From: Paenibacillus xylanexedens | GTDB lineage: Bacteria; Bacillota; Bacilli; Paenibacillales; Paenibacillaceae | Direction of reading: 5' to 3' | Length of the DNA stretch: 64,000 nucleotides | Assembly: GCF_001908275.1 (NCBI RefSeq) | Contig: NZ_CP018620.1 | Span: 3,782,001 to 3,846,000, forward strand | Shown: positions 34,624 through 42,893 of the stretch, in pieces | Layout of the letters: each line of letters starts with the position of its first letter | Numbering within the stretch: position 1 is the stretch's first letter | The notes under the pieces: generated by a model | Seen by the model: the letters and a program-made list of their open reading frames with translations, nothing else | Told to the model about the DNA's origin: nothing | Databases searched by the model: none | Translations under genes and position numbers: made by a program

Positions 34624-34986
34624 TTACAACATGCAGGCGTTAGATCCACCGGAGCTTCCCGCAGTTACAGCACGGGTGTCACGAACGCGAACGTTGGCGC
34701 TGAGCACACCAGAATCACTGCTTAATTTGAAAGAAGGATAATTCTCTTCTGTATCCAGCTTCATGTGTTGTTCGAGGTTTAGTTGCTGCTTCGGATCAAC
34801 ATAGAACGGAACCAGATTGGTTTCAATCTGAGCGTCGAGAGCCGCAAGTTCATCAACAATGATAATAGCGATAACTCCATTACATCCGCAACCTTCCAAG
34901 TCATAGATCACTTTGAAATATCCAGGTTGGTCATTCAGGCTTTCCGTCAATCGTTTTGCAGCCAAATCTGTAATTTGAATATACAT
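34624..34986 (-). CDS. Iron-sulfur cluster biosynthesis family (HesB/IscA-like) protein
   Basis: 120 residues. The N-terminus MYIQITDLAAKRLTESL and the YDLEGCGCNGV segment are typical of the HesB/IscA-like subgroup found in Bacillota (YqkB type). Here the usual late CxC motif of true A-type carriers is absent, and a single Cys lies near the C-terminus (GSNACML), so cluster transfer is uncertain. Ribosome binding site AGGAG precedes the ATG. Monocistronic with its own terminator. Confidence 0.8.
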   Translation of the reverse strand: MYIQITDLAAKRLTESLNDQPGYFKVIYDLEGCGCNGVIAIIIVDELAALDAQIETNLVPFYVDPKQQLNLEQHMKLDTEENYPSFKLSSDSGVLSANVRVRDTRAVTAGSSGGSNACML

Positions 34987-35097
34987 ATAGGTACACTCCT
35001 TTATATGTGGTCATGGTTGGTAAATGGTAAAAGAATTGATTCAGCTTCTATTCCCATTATACCACTTTGGCAAAAATCAAAGCATTTATTTTCTTGA

Positions 35098-35223
35098 CTG
35101 ATTCGCGCAGGAATGTCAGAAGAATACGCTGCTGCCCTCGCAGGACTGGATGTGCCTATCCGGGGGAATAACCCGATTTCATTCGAGCAATTTATTCAGA
35201 ATCATATGGAAGTATGGAAATAA
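35098..35223 (+). pseudogene. 3' remnant of an NmrA/SDR-type oxidoreductase
   Basis: The frame reads MSEEYAAALAGLDVPI and then ISFEQFIQNHMEVWK before the stop. This resembles the C-terminal tail of NAD(P)-binding NmrA/SDR proteins of the YtfG/azoreductase type, which end with a loop of the kind FVRDHAEAWK. In-frame stop at 35095-35097 and no upstream gene or ribosome binding site: the rest of the gene is gone. A terminator still follows it. Confidence 0.55.
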
Positions 35224-35249
35224 TGGAAGAAACATTTTCATATTATGAG

Positions 35250-35278
35250 AAGACGGTGCCTAGTGCCCGTCTTTTTTG
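35250..35278 (+). terminator. Terminator after the oxidoreductase remnant
   Basis: AGACGG ... CCGTCT hairpin, then six T. Confidence 0.7.
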
Positions 35279-35397
35279 CATGTCTACCAGCATGTTGACA
35301 TCGTTGATTCGAATATGGATCTCTCCCTAACAAGGGACACTAAGGAAAGCAGTGATTATACGAACACACTTTTGGGGAAATAGATGAAGATGAATGT

Positions 35398-35422
35398 TAG
35401 GGCGTGTCTGAGACACGCCCTA
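35398..35422. promoter_or_regulatory. Perfect 12-bp-arm palindrome before the osmoprotectant operon
   Basis: TAGGGCGTGTCT-G-AGACACGCCCTA, only 22 bases before the ATG at 35445 and followed by AGATAAAGG rather than T residues. It is either a leader hairpin or a large operator; it would sit right in front of the ribosome binding site. 35279-35397 holds no gene. Confidence 0.6.
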
Positions 35423-35444
35423 GATAAAGGGGCGAAGAGAGCGA

Positions 35445-36419
35445 ATGATTCAGTTCGAAAATGTATCGAAACAATATCCTGATGGAACAACGGCTTTGCG
35501 TCAGGTTAACCTCAACATTAACAAGGGAGAACTGTTTGTCATGATTGGTCCGAGTGGATGTGGCAAAACCACCATGCTCAAAATGATCAATCGCCTTATT
35601 GAGCGAACAGATGGAACAGTGCGTATTAATGAACGCCCCATCGATGAATACAACATTCATGAGTTGCGATGGAATATAGGATATGTGCTGCAACAGATTG
35701 CACTATTCCCGCATATGACAATTGCCGAAAATATTGCAGTTGTTCCTGAACTGCGAAAGTGGAAGTCAGATCAAATTAAGGAGCGTGTACATACGTTACT
35801 GGACATGGTGGGTTTGCACGGAGATACGTACAGTGAGCGTAAACCGTCCGAGTTATCCGGAGGACAACAGCAGAGAATTGGTGTGTTGCGTGCACTCGCT
35901 GCCGATCCCGAGATAGTTTTGATGGATGAACCGTTCAGTGCACTCGATCCAATGAGTCGGGAGAAATTGCAGGACGATATTCTGGATATCCAGCGTCAGA
36001 TGAAAAAAACAATTGTGTTTGTCACCCATGATATTCAGGAAGCGATGAAGCTCGGGGATCGCATCTGCATTATGAAGGATGGACAGGTTTTGCAGGTAGG
36101 CACTCCGGAAGAACTGATCCGACAGCCAGCTAATGATTTCGTACGTGAATTTGTCGGAAGTCCTAACACCGATACGAGTTCACAATCTGATTTTGATCTC
36201 GAATCCATCATGTCACCACTCTCACCGGGTCATGTGCCAAAATCAGCCAAAACCGCCGTTCCTGCATCCATTACGTTAACGGAATTAGTTGATATCATGG
36301 CTTCCCATGACCATCTGCTGGTTGAACGTAACCGCCAGATTATTGGCGAGATCAGTCGAGTTGATCTGATGAAATACTGGTCTGGTCAGTTACAGGAACG
36401 AGGTGAAGAACATGAGTAG
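35445..36419 (+). CDS. opuCA: Osmoprotectant (glycine betaine/carnitine/choline) ABC ATPase
   Basis: 324 residues. Walker [14 protein letters not shown] loop [13 protein letters not shown], signature [16 protein letters not shown], Walker [14 protein letters not shown], switch His in FVTHDIQEA. The C-terminal third (about 240-324) resembles the CBS-containing tail of OpuCA-type subunits but is shorter than in B. subtilis (380 residues), probably with one degenerate CBS module. The reaction is ATP-driven uptake of quaternary-ammonium osmoprotectants. Its last eight bases overlap the permease/binding-protein gene. Confidence 0.88.
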   Translation: MIQFENVSKQYPDGTTALRQVNLNINKGELFVMIGPSGCGKTTMLKMINRLIERTDGTVRINERPIDEYNIHELRWNIGYVLQQIALFPHMTIAENIAVVPELRKWKSDQIKERVHTLLDMVGLHGDTYSERKPSELSGGQQQRIGVLRALAADPEIVLMDEPFSALDPMSREKLQDDILDIQRQMKKTIVFVTHDIQEAMKLGDRICIMKDGQVLQVGTPEELIRQPANDFVREFVGSPNTDTSSQSDFDLESIMSPLSPGHVPKSAKTAVPASITLTELVDIMASHDHLLVERNRQIIGEISRVDLMKYWSGQLQERGEEHE

Positions 36420-37926
36420 ATTCACGGAGGTGTTCAGTGAGCGCAAAGGTCAGTTGTTGTCTGCTCTGCTGGAACATATTCAGATCTCATTTATCGCATT
36501 GTTCTTTGCTGTCCTCATCGCTATTCCGCTTGGTATATACCTTACACGCAAACCAAGAGTGGCTGAACCAATTATCGGGGTTACGGCTGTGTTGCAGACG
36601 ATACCTTCCTTGGCGCTTCTCGGATTGCTCATCCCGTTATTCGGCATAGGCACACTTCCTGCAATTATTGCATTGGTGGTGTATGCACTGCTCCCCGTAC
36701 TTCGCAACACGTACACAGGCATATCCGAAGTTGATCCTTCCATGGTGGAAGCGGCGAATGCGATGGGCATGAATAGTTGGCAACGTCTAATCAAAGTGGA
36801 ACTGCCACTGGCGATGCCTGTCATTATGGCCGGAATTCGGACCGCGATGGTGCTTATTGTAGGAACGGCGACACTTGCTGCTTTGATCGGCGCAGGAGGT
36901 TTGGGTGCATTAATTTTGCTGGGCATTGATCGGAACGATACGGCATTGATCATCCTTGGAGCCATTCCGGCCGCATTGCTGGCGATTTTGTTTGATGTAC
37001 TATTACGTCAGTTCCAGCGGTTATCCTTCAAGAAAACATTGGTTACCCTTGGTTCGCTGGCAATAATCGCGATACTTGTGATTACCATTCCCTTCGTGGC
37101 ACGTGGTGGACAGAAGGATCTCGTCATTTCCGGGAAATTGGGGGCGGAACCCGAAATTCTCATTAATATGTACAAATTGTTAATCGAAAAAGACACAGAC
37201 CTGACCGTTGAACTAAAACCCGGGTTAGGCAAAACGCCATTCCTTTTCAATGCACTCAAGTCGGGTGATATTGACATCTATCCCGAATTCACGGGGACAG
37301 CGATCTCCGAATTTATGAAGGAAACGGCTGTGAGTACGGATCGAACAGAGGTCTACGAACAAGCCAGAGACGGAATGTTAAGCCAGTTCAACATGGTGCT
37401 GCTGAACCCAATGGATTACAACAATACGTATACTTTGGCCGTTCCAAAGAGCATCGCAGATCAATACAATCTCAAGACCATTTCGGATCTCAAACCGGTG
37501 GAACAGCAGATGAAGGCAGGATTCACGCTTGAATTCTCGGATCGGGAAGACGGTTACCTTGGCATTCAGAAGAAGTATGGGATTGAATTCCCGAACGTGG
37601 CAACCATGGAACCGAAGCTTCGCTATGGTGCTGTTCAACGTGGCGATATCAATCTGGTAGATGCCTACTCCACAGATAGTGAGTTGAGACAATATGAACT
37701 CGTTGTGCTGGAGGATGATCAGGAATTGTTCCCACCGTATCAAGGCGCGCCGATGCTTCGTCAAGAAACGGCAGATCAATATCCACAACTGGTTGAGGTG
37801 CTGAATCAGCTTGCTGGAAAAATTACGGATGACGAGATGCGTCAGATGAACTATGACGTGAACGTAGAGGGAGCGAATCCTGAACAGGTTGCAACAGAGT
37901 ACCTTAAACAGGCTGGATTGCTGTAA
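36412..37926 (+). CDS. Fused ABC permease and osmoprotectant-binding protein
   Basis: 504 residues. The first ~210 are a membrane permease with the EAA loop ([23 protein letters not shown]), a second helix anchors the junction ([17 protein letters not shown]), and residues about 240-504 are an OpuAC/OsmF-type substrate-binding domain ([48 protein letters not shown]). The fusion places the receptor on the extracellular side of its own permease, as in the L. lactis OpuABC and ChoQS systems. ATG 36412 follows AGGTGA and overlaps the ATPase gene. Both would form one uptake system. Confidence 0.9.
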   Translation: MSRFTEVFSERKGQLLSALLEHIQISFIALFFAVLIAIPLGIYLTRKPRVAEPIIGVTAVLQTIPSLALLGLLIPLFGIGTLPAIIALVVYALLPVLRNTYTGISEVDPSMVEAANAMGMNSWQRLIKVELPLAMPVIMAGIRTAMVLIVGTATLAALIGAGGLGALILLGIDRNDTALIILGAIPAALLAILFDVLLRQFQRLSFKKTLVTLGSLAIIAILVITIPFVARGGQKDLVISGKLGAEPEILINMYKLLIEKDTDLTVELKPGLGKTPFLFNALKSGDIDIYPEFTGTAISEFMKETAVSTDRTEVYEQARDGMLSQFNMVLLNPMDYNNTYTLAVPKSIADQYNLKTISDLKPVEQQMKAGFTLEFSDREDGYLGIQKKYGIEFPNVATMEPKLRYGAVQRGDINLVDAYSTDSELRQYELVVLEDDQELFPPYQGAPMLRQETADQYPQLVEVLNQLAGKITDDEMRQMNYDVNVEGANPEQVATEYLKQAGLL

Positions 37927-37973
37927 CTTCAGGCATCCCTGCAATAGATGCACCAAAAGGATGAGGAGGAACC

Positions 37974-39323
37974 ATGATGACACAAGAAACGTATGACTTG
38001 ATTGCAATTGGAACAGGAAGCGCGGCAAGCTCTGTTATCACCCGTTGCGCTGAAGCTGGATGGAAAATCGCTGTAATTGATGAACGTGAGTTCGGCGGAA
38101 CGTGTGCACTGCGTGGCTGTGATCCCAAGAAAGTACTGGCCGGAGCGGCGGAGCTGATTGACTGGAATGAACGGATGCAAGGGAAAGGAATTCAGGGACA
38201 GGCGACCATCAACTGGTCTGAACTTATGGCCTTTAAACGCACCTTTACCGAAAGCATACCTAGAGCAAGTGAAGATCAATTCAAACAGGCCGGAATGGAT
38301 ACGTTCCATGGTAAAGCTACATTTGTCGATGAAAATCATATTCAAGTTGGAGAAGAAGTGCTCCATGGCAAACACATCCTGATTGCTACCGGTGCAAGAC
38401 CTGCGCCACTTGAGATTGAGGGCTCAGAGCATCTTATATATAGTGATGACTTTCTGGATCTGGAACAGTTGCCGGATCGTTTAGTTCTGGTAGGCGGTGG
38501 ATACATTGCATTTGAGTTTGCGCATATTGCGGCCAGAGCCGGGACGGAAGTCCATATCCTGCATCGGAGTGAACAGCCTCTGAAGTCGTTTGATGCGGAG
38601 CTGGTGGAATCTCTGTTACAAAAATCGAAAGAGATCGGCATTCATGTTCACTTGAATGCGGAGGTGAAGTCCATACGGCAAGAGGGGAACGCCTATGTTG
38701 TTCATGGCACACGTAATGGTGCAGATCACCAGTGGCAGTGTGGACTTGTCGTTCATGGAGCCGGGCGTGTTCCTAATGTGGATGGGCTGGAATTGGAGAA
38801 AGCCAACGTCAGCTACAGCAAAAAGGGGATTACGGTGAACGAGTACTTGCAAAGTGAAAGTAATCCGAGAGTGTATGCTGCTGGCGATGTGACCGATACA
38901 AAAGGGTTGCCTTTAACCCCGTTAGCAGGTCAGGAATCCCGGGCTGTATCGTTCAATTTGTTGGAGGGAAATCAACACAAACCTAATTATAAAGTGATGC
39001 CTTCCATTGTGTTTACTGTCCCTACCCTTGGAGCTGTAGGTATGAGCACGGAACAAGCCAAGAAGGATGGCTACGAGGTGCAGGTAAATGATATGTCGAA
39101 ATGGTATACTTACAAGCGAACTCATGAAAAATTTGCCATGGCCAAAGTGGTGATCGACAAATCAACCGGACGTATTCTGGGTGCACATGTGCTCGGGAGC
39201 AAAACAGAAGAATTGATTAACCTTTTTGCAATGGCGATTCAGTTCGATCTGACCATCGATCAGTTAAACACCATGAATTTTGCATATCCTACTGCTGCAT
39301 CGGACCTGGGTTCTTTAATTTAG
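37974..39323 (+). CDS. FAD/NAD(P)-binding disulfide-reductase-like protein
   Basis: 449 residues of the glutathione-reductase/dihydrolipoyl-dehydrogenase fold: FAD motif GTGSAAS (unusual for GxGxxG), redox pair in EFGGTCALRGCDPKK, NAD(P) motif VGGGYIAFEFAH, and AAGDVTDTKGLPLTP. The C-terminal dimerisation domain has YPTAASD where family members have HPT..E, so the catalytic His-Glu pair appears lost. The gene follows the osmoprotectant operon by 47 bases, with GGAGGA before the ATG. Possible roles are thiol or metal reduction, which cannot be proven. Confidence 0.82.
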   Translation: MMTQETYDLIAIGTGSAASSVITRCAEAGWKIAVIDEREFGGTCALRGCDPKKVLAGAAELIDWNERMQGKGIQGQATINWSELMAFKRTFTESIPRASEDQFKQAGMDTFHGKATFVDENHIQVGEEVLHGKHILIATGARPAPLEIEGSEHLIYSDDFLDLEQLPDRLVLVGGGYIAFEFAHIAARAGTEVHILHRSEQPLKSFDAELVESLLQKSKEIGIHVHLNAEVKSIRQEGNAYVVHGTRNGADHQWQCGLVVHGAGRVPNVDGLELEKANVSYSKKGITVNEYLQSESNPRVYAAGDVTDTKGLPLTPLAGQESRAVSFNLLEGNQHKPNYKVMPSIVFTVPTLGAVGMSTEQAKKDGYEVQVNDMSKWYTYKRTHEKFAMAKVVIDKSTGRILGAHVLGSKTEELINLFAMAIQFDLTIDQLNTMNFAYPTAASDLGSLI

Positions 39324-39360
39324 AAGTGATGATGAACTCCCCTTTGGGATGGAAGGAAGG

Positions 39361-39981
39361 ATGAAAATAACGATGTCATCGGATTTTATTGGGCTTCATG
39401 AAGGCAAGTGGACTAAGGAACCCGTTGCTGCACGGATGGATGGGAATCGTTTCGTTGTGGAAGCTCGGGAAGGCAGTGACTTCTGGGAGAACACATTCTA
39501 CGGGTTCTGTCATCGGGATGGACATGCCATGCTTGCTCCATGGGACGGAACGGAAGCGATTGAGGTATCGTTTGATCTAAGCTCATTCACCGAATTATAT
39601 GATCAGGCGGGATTGATGTTATGGTATGGAGAAGACCAATGGATCAAGGCCGGAGTTGAGGTCAATGATGGCGTGGCCCATGTTGGAGCCGTCGTGACGG
39701 ATACGTATTCCGATTGGTCACTCTCTCCTGTGCCAGAGTGGGGTGGACGAATCGTAACAATCAGAGCCTCCTACAGTAATGAGGCTGTTGTCATTCGTGC
39801 TCGCACAGATGAGCATCCTTGGCGTACGATTCGGGTTGCGCGGTTTGCCTATCCAACGAACAAACACGCAGGTCCATTTCTGTGTTCACCGAAGCGGGCA
39901 GGGTTCGAGGTAGCCTTTACCAAGTGGAAATCCACGACACCGGATGAAGACTTACACACAGATCCACCGATTACGGATTAA
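39361..39981 (+). CDS. DUF1349 domain protein
   Basis: 206 residues of the DUF1349 (regulation-of-enolase-like) beta-sandwich family: AREGSDFWENTFYGFCHRDG, then YDQAGLMLWYGEDQWIKAGVE and VTDTYSDWSLSPVP, and ending with GPFLCSPKRAGFEVAFTKW. The fold resembles lectin-like carbohydrate binders; molecular function is unknown. Start is ambiguous: ATG at 39361 or 39373 behind GGAAGG; I chose 39361 because residues KITMSSDF fit the family start. It is 37 bases after the flavoprotein gene and may share its transcript. Confidence 0.75.
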   Translation: MKITMSSDFIGLHEGKWTKEPVAARMDGNRFVVEAREGSDFWENTFYGFCHRDGHAMLAPWDGTEAIEVSFDLSSFTELYDQAGLMLWYGEDQWIKAGVEVNDGVAHVGAVVTDTYSDWSLSPVPEWGGRIVTIRASYSNEAVVIRARTDEHPWRTIRVARFAYPTNKHAGPFLCSPKRAGFEVAFTKWKSTTPDEDLHTDPPITD

Positions 39982-40052
39982 GACAAGTTAAGAGGTACGA
40001 TAAACAATGAAACATGAACAGGTGTATCTGGCTTAGAAAGCAAGACAACACG

Positions 40053-40094
40053 AATAAGCAAATCTTCCATTAACGGAGGACTTGCTTATTTTTG
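40053..40094 (+). terminator. Terminator after the DUF1349 gene
   Basis: AATAAGCAAATCTTCC / GGAGGACTTGCTTATT (14 of 16 plus wobble), then TTTG. Confidence 0.75.
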
Positions 40095-40210
40095 TGTTTA
40101 AACTTGGACTCTGAAGAGTCTCCAGTTACTCATTTCATCATTCAACGGGGTCAGTGAGTTCTTTTCGCACATACAATAGAGTGCTTGCGAACTTTACTTG
40201 AGTTTAACGT

Positions 40211-40684
40211 TTATTTACTCGTGTCCGTATCCACGGACTCGTTCTCGTTCTCTTTTTCAACCTCATCATCATTGGACTTATTGAACTCAAGCATACGCTC
40301 CTCGTAATCGTCCAGGAACCATAACGGGTCCATACTGTCTTCCTCACCGTTGTAATTGATTACGATTTCGTCGCCAGCCTTGATGTCTGTATAAGCGTAG
40401 AAGTCAAAGGTGTGGTTATCAAAATTGATATCATAAGTAGCGTTAGGTTCATAGGAGTGGTTGATCAGACTGCCGTAGCCGAGCAGAATGGCCGTATGAT
40501 TCGCCCCATATTCGAACACGTAATCTTCCAAAATCGTTTTTTCGACATGTTCATGATCTTCATTTGGGTAAGGCACAACGGGTGCCTGATGGATAAGCGT
40601 TCCTTTGGCAATATCAACGGTAGCAAATACCCCGCGGTTAAACTCACTACCATCACCCAACTTGGATTGTTTCACTTCAATCAT
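40211..40684 (-). CDS. SET-domain protein
   Basis: 157 residues. The SET-fold core is readable: RGVFATVDIAKGTLI, then the NHS-type motif LINHSYEPNATYDI and the C-terminal GDEIVINYNGEED. SET domains are lysine methyltransferases using S-adenosylmethionine; bacterial stand-alone members are rare and mostly untested. After the domain comes a short acidic tail (KSNDDEVEKENENES). ATG 40684 is preferred to GTG 40693 because AGGTGA ends five bases before it. No partner gene; it points away from the ABC-F gene. Confidence 0.78.
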   Translation of the reverse strand: MIEVKQSKLGDGSEFNRGVFATVDIAKGTLIHQAPVVPYPNEDHEHVEKTILEDYVFEYGANHTAILLGYGSLINHSYEPNATYDINFDNHTFDFYAYTDIKAGDEIVINYNGEEDSMDPLWFLDDYEERMLEFNKSNDDEVEKENENESVDTDTSK

Positions 40685-40881
40685 AATCTTCACCTGATGC
40701 TCCTGTGGGAGCTCCGTTCTATATAATAGTAATTCGTTAAGGCAAAATTTTAACCCATACTTTCATATAAGGCAAATTTCAGACAAAAAGGTGCAATATT
40801 TTTGAATATGGCGTTGAGTTGTGCAGGATATAACGCTTATAATATACAAAGAATTAAGTCTATATAGAAAAGGTGTCATGA

Positions 40882-42440
40882 ATGAGCATATTAAATGTAG
40901 AAAAATTAAGTCACGGTTTTGGTGACCGTGCTATCTTTAACGACGTTTCATTCCGCCTCTTGAAGGGCGAACATATTGGTCTGATCGGGGCCAATGGTGA
41001 AGGTAAATCCACCTTCATGAACATTATTACAGGAAAACTTCAGCCGGATGAAGGCAAGGTGGAGTGGTCCAAACGGATGCGCGTTGGTTATCTGGACCAG
41101 CACGCTGTATTGAATAAAGGCCAATCGATCCGTGACGTACTTCGCGGCGCGTTCCAGTATTTGTTTGACATGGAACAGGAAATGAATGATATGTATGGCA
41201 AAATGGGCGATGTTACACCGGAGGAGCTTGAACAACTGCTTGAAGACGTAGGTACGATTCAGGATACGCTGACAAACCAGGATTTCTACATGATCGATGC
41301 CAAAGTGGATGAAACCGCACGTGGGGTCTGGGTCTGACGGATATCGGTCTGGATAAAGACGTCAATGACCTAAGTGGTGGACAGCGTACCAAAGTACTGC
41401 TTGCCAAGCTGCTGCTGGAAAAACCCGATATTTTGCTCCTGGATGAGCCTACGAACTACTTGGATGAATTGCATATCGAATGGCTAAAACGCTATTTGCA
41501 GGAATATGAGAATGCATTTATTCTGATCTCTCACGATATTCCGTTCCTGAACAGTGTTATCAACTTGATCTATCACATGGAGAACCAGAATCTAACTCGC
41601 TATGTGGGCGATTATGATCACTTCCAGGAAGTGCATGAGATGAGAAAACAGCAGCTGGAGTCGGCGTACAAGCGCCAACAACAAGAAATTGCTGACCTCA
41701 AGGATTTTGTAGCGCGTAACAAAGCAAGTGTAGCTACACGTAATATGGCGATGTCCAGACAGAAGAAACTCGACAAGATGGATGTCATTGAGATCGCCAA
41801 GGAGAAACCGAAACCTCAGTTCAACTTCCGTGATGCAAGAACATCCGGCAAGCTCATTTTCGAAACCAAAGGACTTGTGATTGGTTACAACGAACCGTTG
41901 TCCAGACCACTGGATCTGCGCATGGAGCGCGGACAGAAGATCGCCCTTGTTGGTGCGAACGGAATCGGTAAAACAACCCTGATGCGCAGTATTTTGGGTG
42001 AAATTCAAGCTCTGGAAGGAACCGTTCAACGTGGTGAACATCTGGAGATTGGTTACTTCCAGCAAGAGATGAAGGATGCCAACTACAATACATGTATTGA
42101 AGAGATCTGGCAGGAGTTCCCTTCCTATACCCAATTCGAGGTGCGTGCTGCACTTGCAAAATGTGGTTTGACTACAAAACACATTGAGAGCAAGGTAGCT
42201 GTACTGAGTGGTGGCGAGAAAGCTAAAGTGCGTCTCTGTAAGCTGATCAATAATGAAACCAACCTGCTTGTGCTCGATGAGCCGACGAACCATCTGGACG
42301 TTGATGCCAAGGAAGAGTTGAAACGTGCGCTCAAGGCTTACAAAGGCAGTATTCTTCTAATCTCCCACGAACCGGAATTCTACCGTGATGTCGTTACGGA
42401 GACGTGGAACTGTGAGTCGTGGACAACAAAAGTATTCTAA
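40882..42440 (+). pseudogene. ABC-F ATPase gene interrupted by a frameshift
   Basis: The first frame (40882-41337) encodes an ABC-F N-terminal half: Walker A GANGEGKSTFM, then LNKGQSIRDVLRGAF, and stops at 41335-41337 after GVWV. The second frame from ~41330 continues exactly where it should: DLSGGQRTKVLLAKLLLEKP, then LLLDEPTNYLDELHIEWLKR, a linker rich in Lys, second Walker A ANGIGKTTLMRS and signature LSGGEKAKVRL. The homologous stretch should read ARGLGLTDIGLDKD; two extra G at 41323-41326 (GTGGGGTCTG) shift the frame. Full length would be about 520 aa, like YkpA/YbiT-type proteins. It may be a sequencing error or a true pseudogene. Confidence 0.85.
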
Positions 42441-42513
42441 ATAGAGGTTGTTCAAAAAGTCCGCTTTTGATTACGAATCACGTGCGAGCTTGCGAACAAG
42501 CTCGAAGCGTGAG

Positions 42514-42564
42514 AAAAGGCGCGAATTTTGCTTGCAAAACAGGCAGAACTCGCGCCTTTTTTGC
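42514..42564 (+). terminator. Long hairpin terminator after the ABC-F gene
   Basis: AAAAGGCGCGA / TCGCGCCTTTT stem with loop ATTTTGCTTGCAAAACAGGC and T-rich tail. Directly before it (42485-42504) is a second hairpin CGAGCTT / AAGCTCG. The lead-in GGTTGTTCAAAAAGTCC gives this the look of an intergenic repeat. Confidence 0.75.
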
Positions 42565-42601
42565 GTGGTTTTAACGAAAAATGTTTGAGCCGAATTCACA
42601 G

Positions 42602-42631
42602 TTGACAGCTTGAATAAGGCAATAATATAAT
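42602..42631 (+). promoter_or_regulatory. Promoter of the GH43/SLH gene
   Basis: TTGACA (42602-42607), 18-base spacer and TATAAT (42626-42631): a consensus sigma-A promoter 263 bases before the start. Confidence 0.7.
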
Positions 42632-42753
42632 TCAGGAAAGCGATTACATTTATATATTAAAAACCTGTTTCACTGTATAGGGGCAAAGAAAACACGGTAT
42701 TCCGTATGGTTATCATTGCACTTAGAAGAGAAGACGGGCCTTTTTTTGCACTC

Positions 42754-42773
42754 CAATGAAACCGGTTTCATTG
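42754..42773. promoter_or_regulatory. 20-bp perfect palindrome, cre-like operator
   Basis: CAATGAAACCGGTTTCATTG fits the catabolite-responsive element pattern TGWAANCGNTNWCA without mismatch. At about 120 bases after the promoter -10, a road-block by CcpA or a LacI-type regulator is possible. The rest of 42632-42893 has no gene. Confidence 0.65.
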
Positions 42774-42893
42774 AAATAAGGAGGTGGACAAGAGCTCGTT
42801 ACTAATCACTGGTTGCTGAGGAAAGGCTGAACAACAACACCGCGCATACAAGAACCATGCTTTCATCTTTCACGCCAAAGGAGAGAATGAACA

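Noticed and set aside
41300..41340. Programmed frameshift in the ABC-F gene
   Set aside because: No slippery heptamer or stimulatory structure was seen; two inserted G explain it better.
41592..42293. 233-codon minus-strand frame
   Set aside because: It lies wholly antisense to the ABC-F coding sequence, with no family resemblance; a frame shadow.
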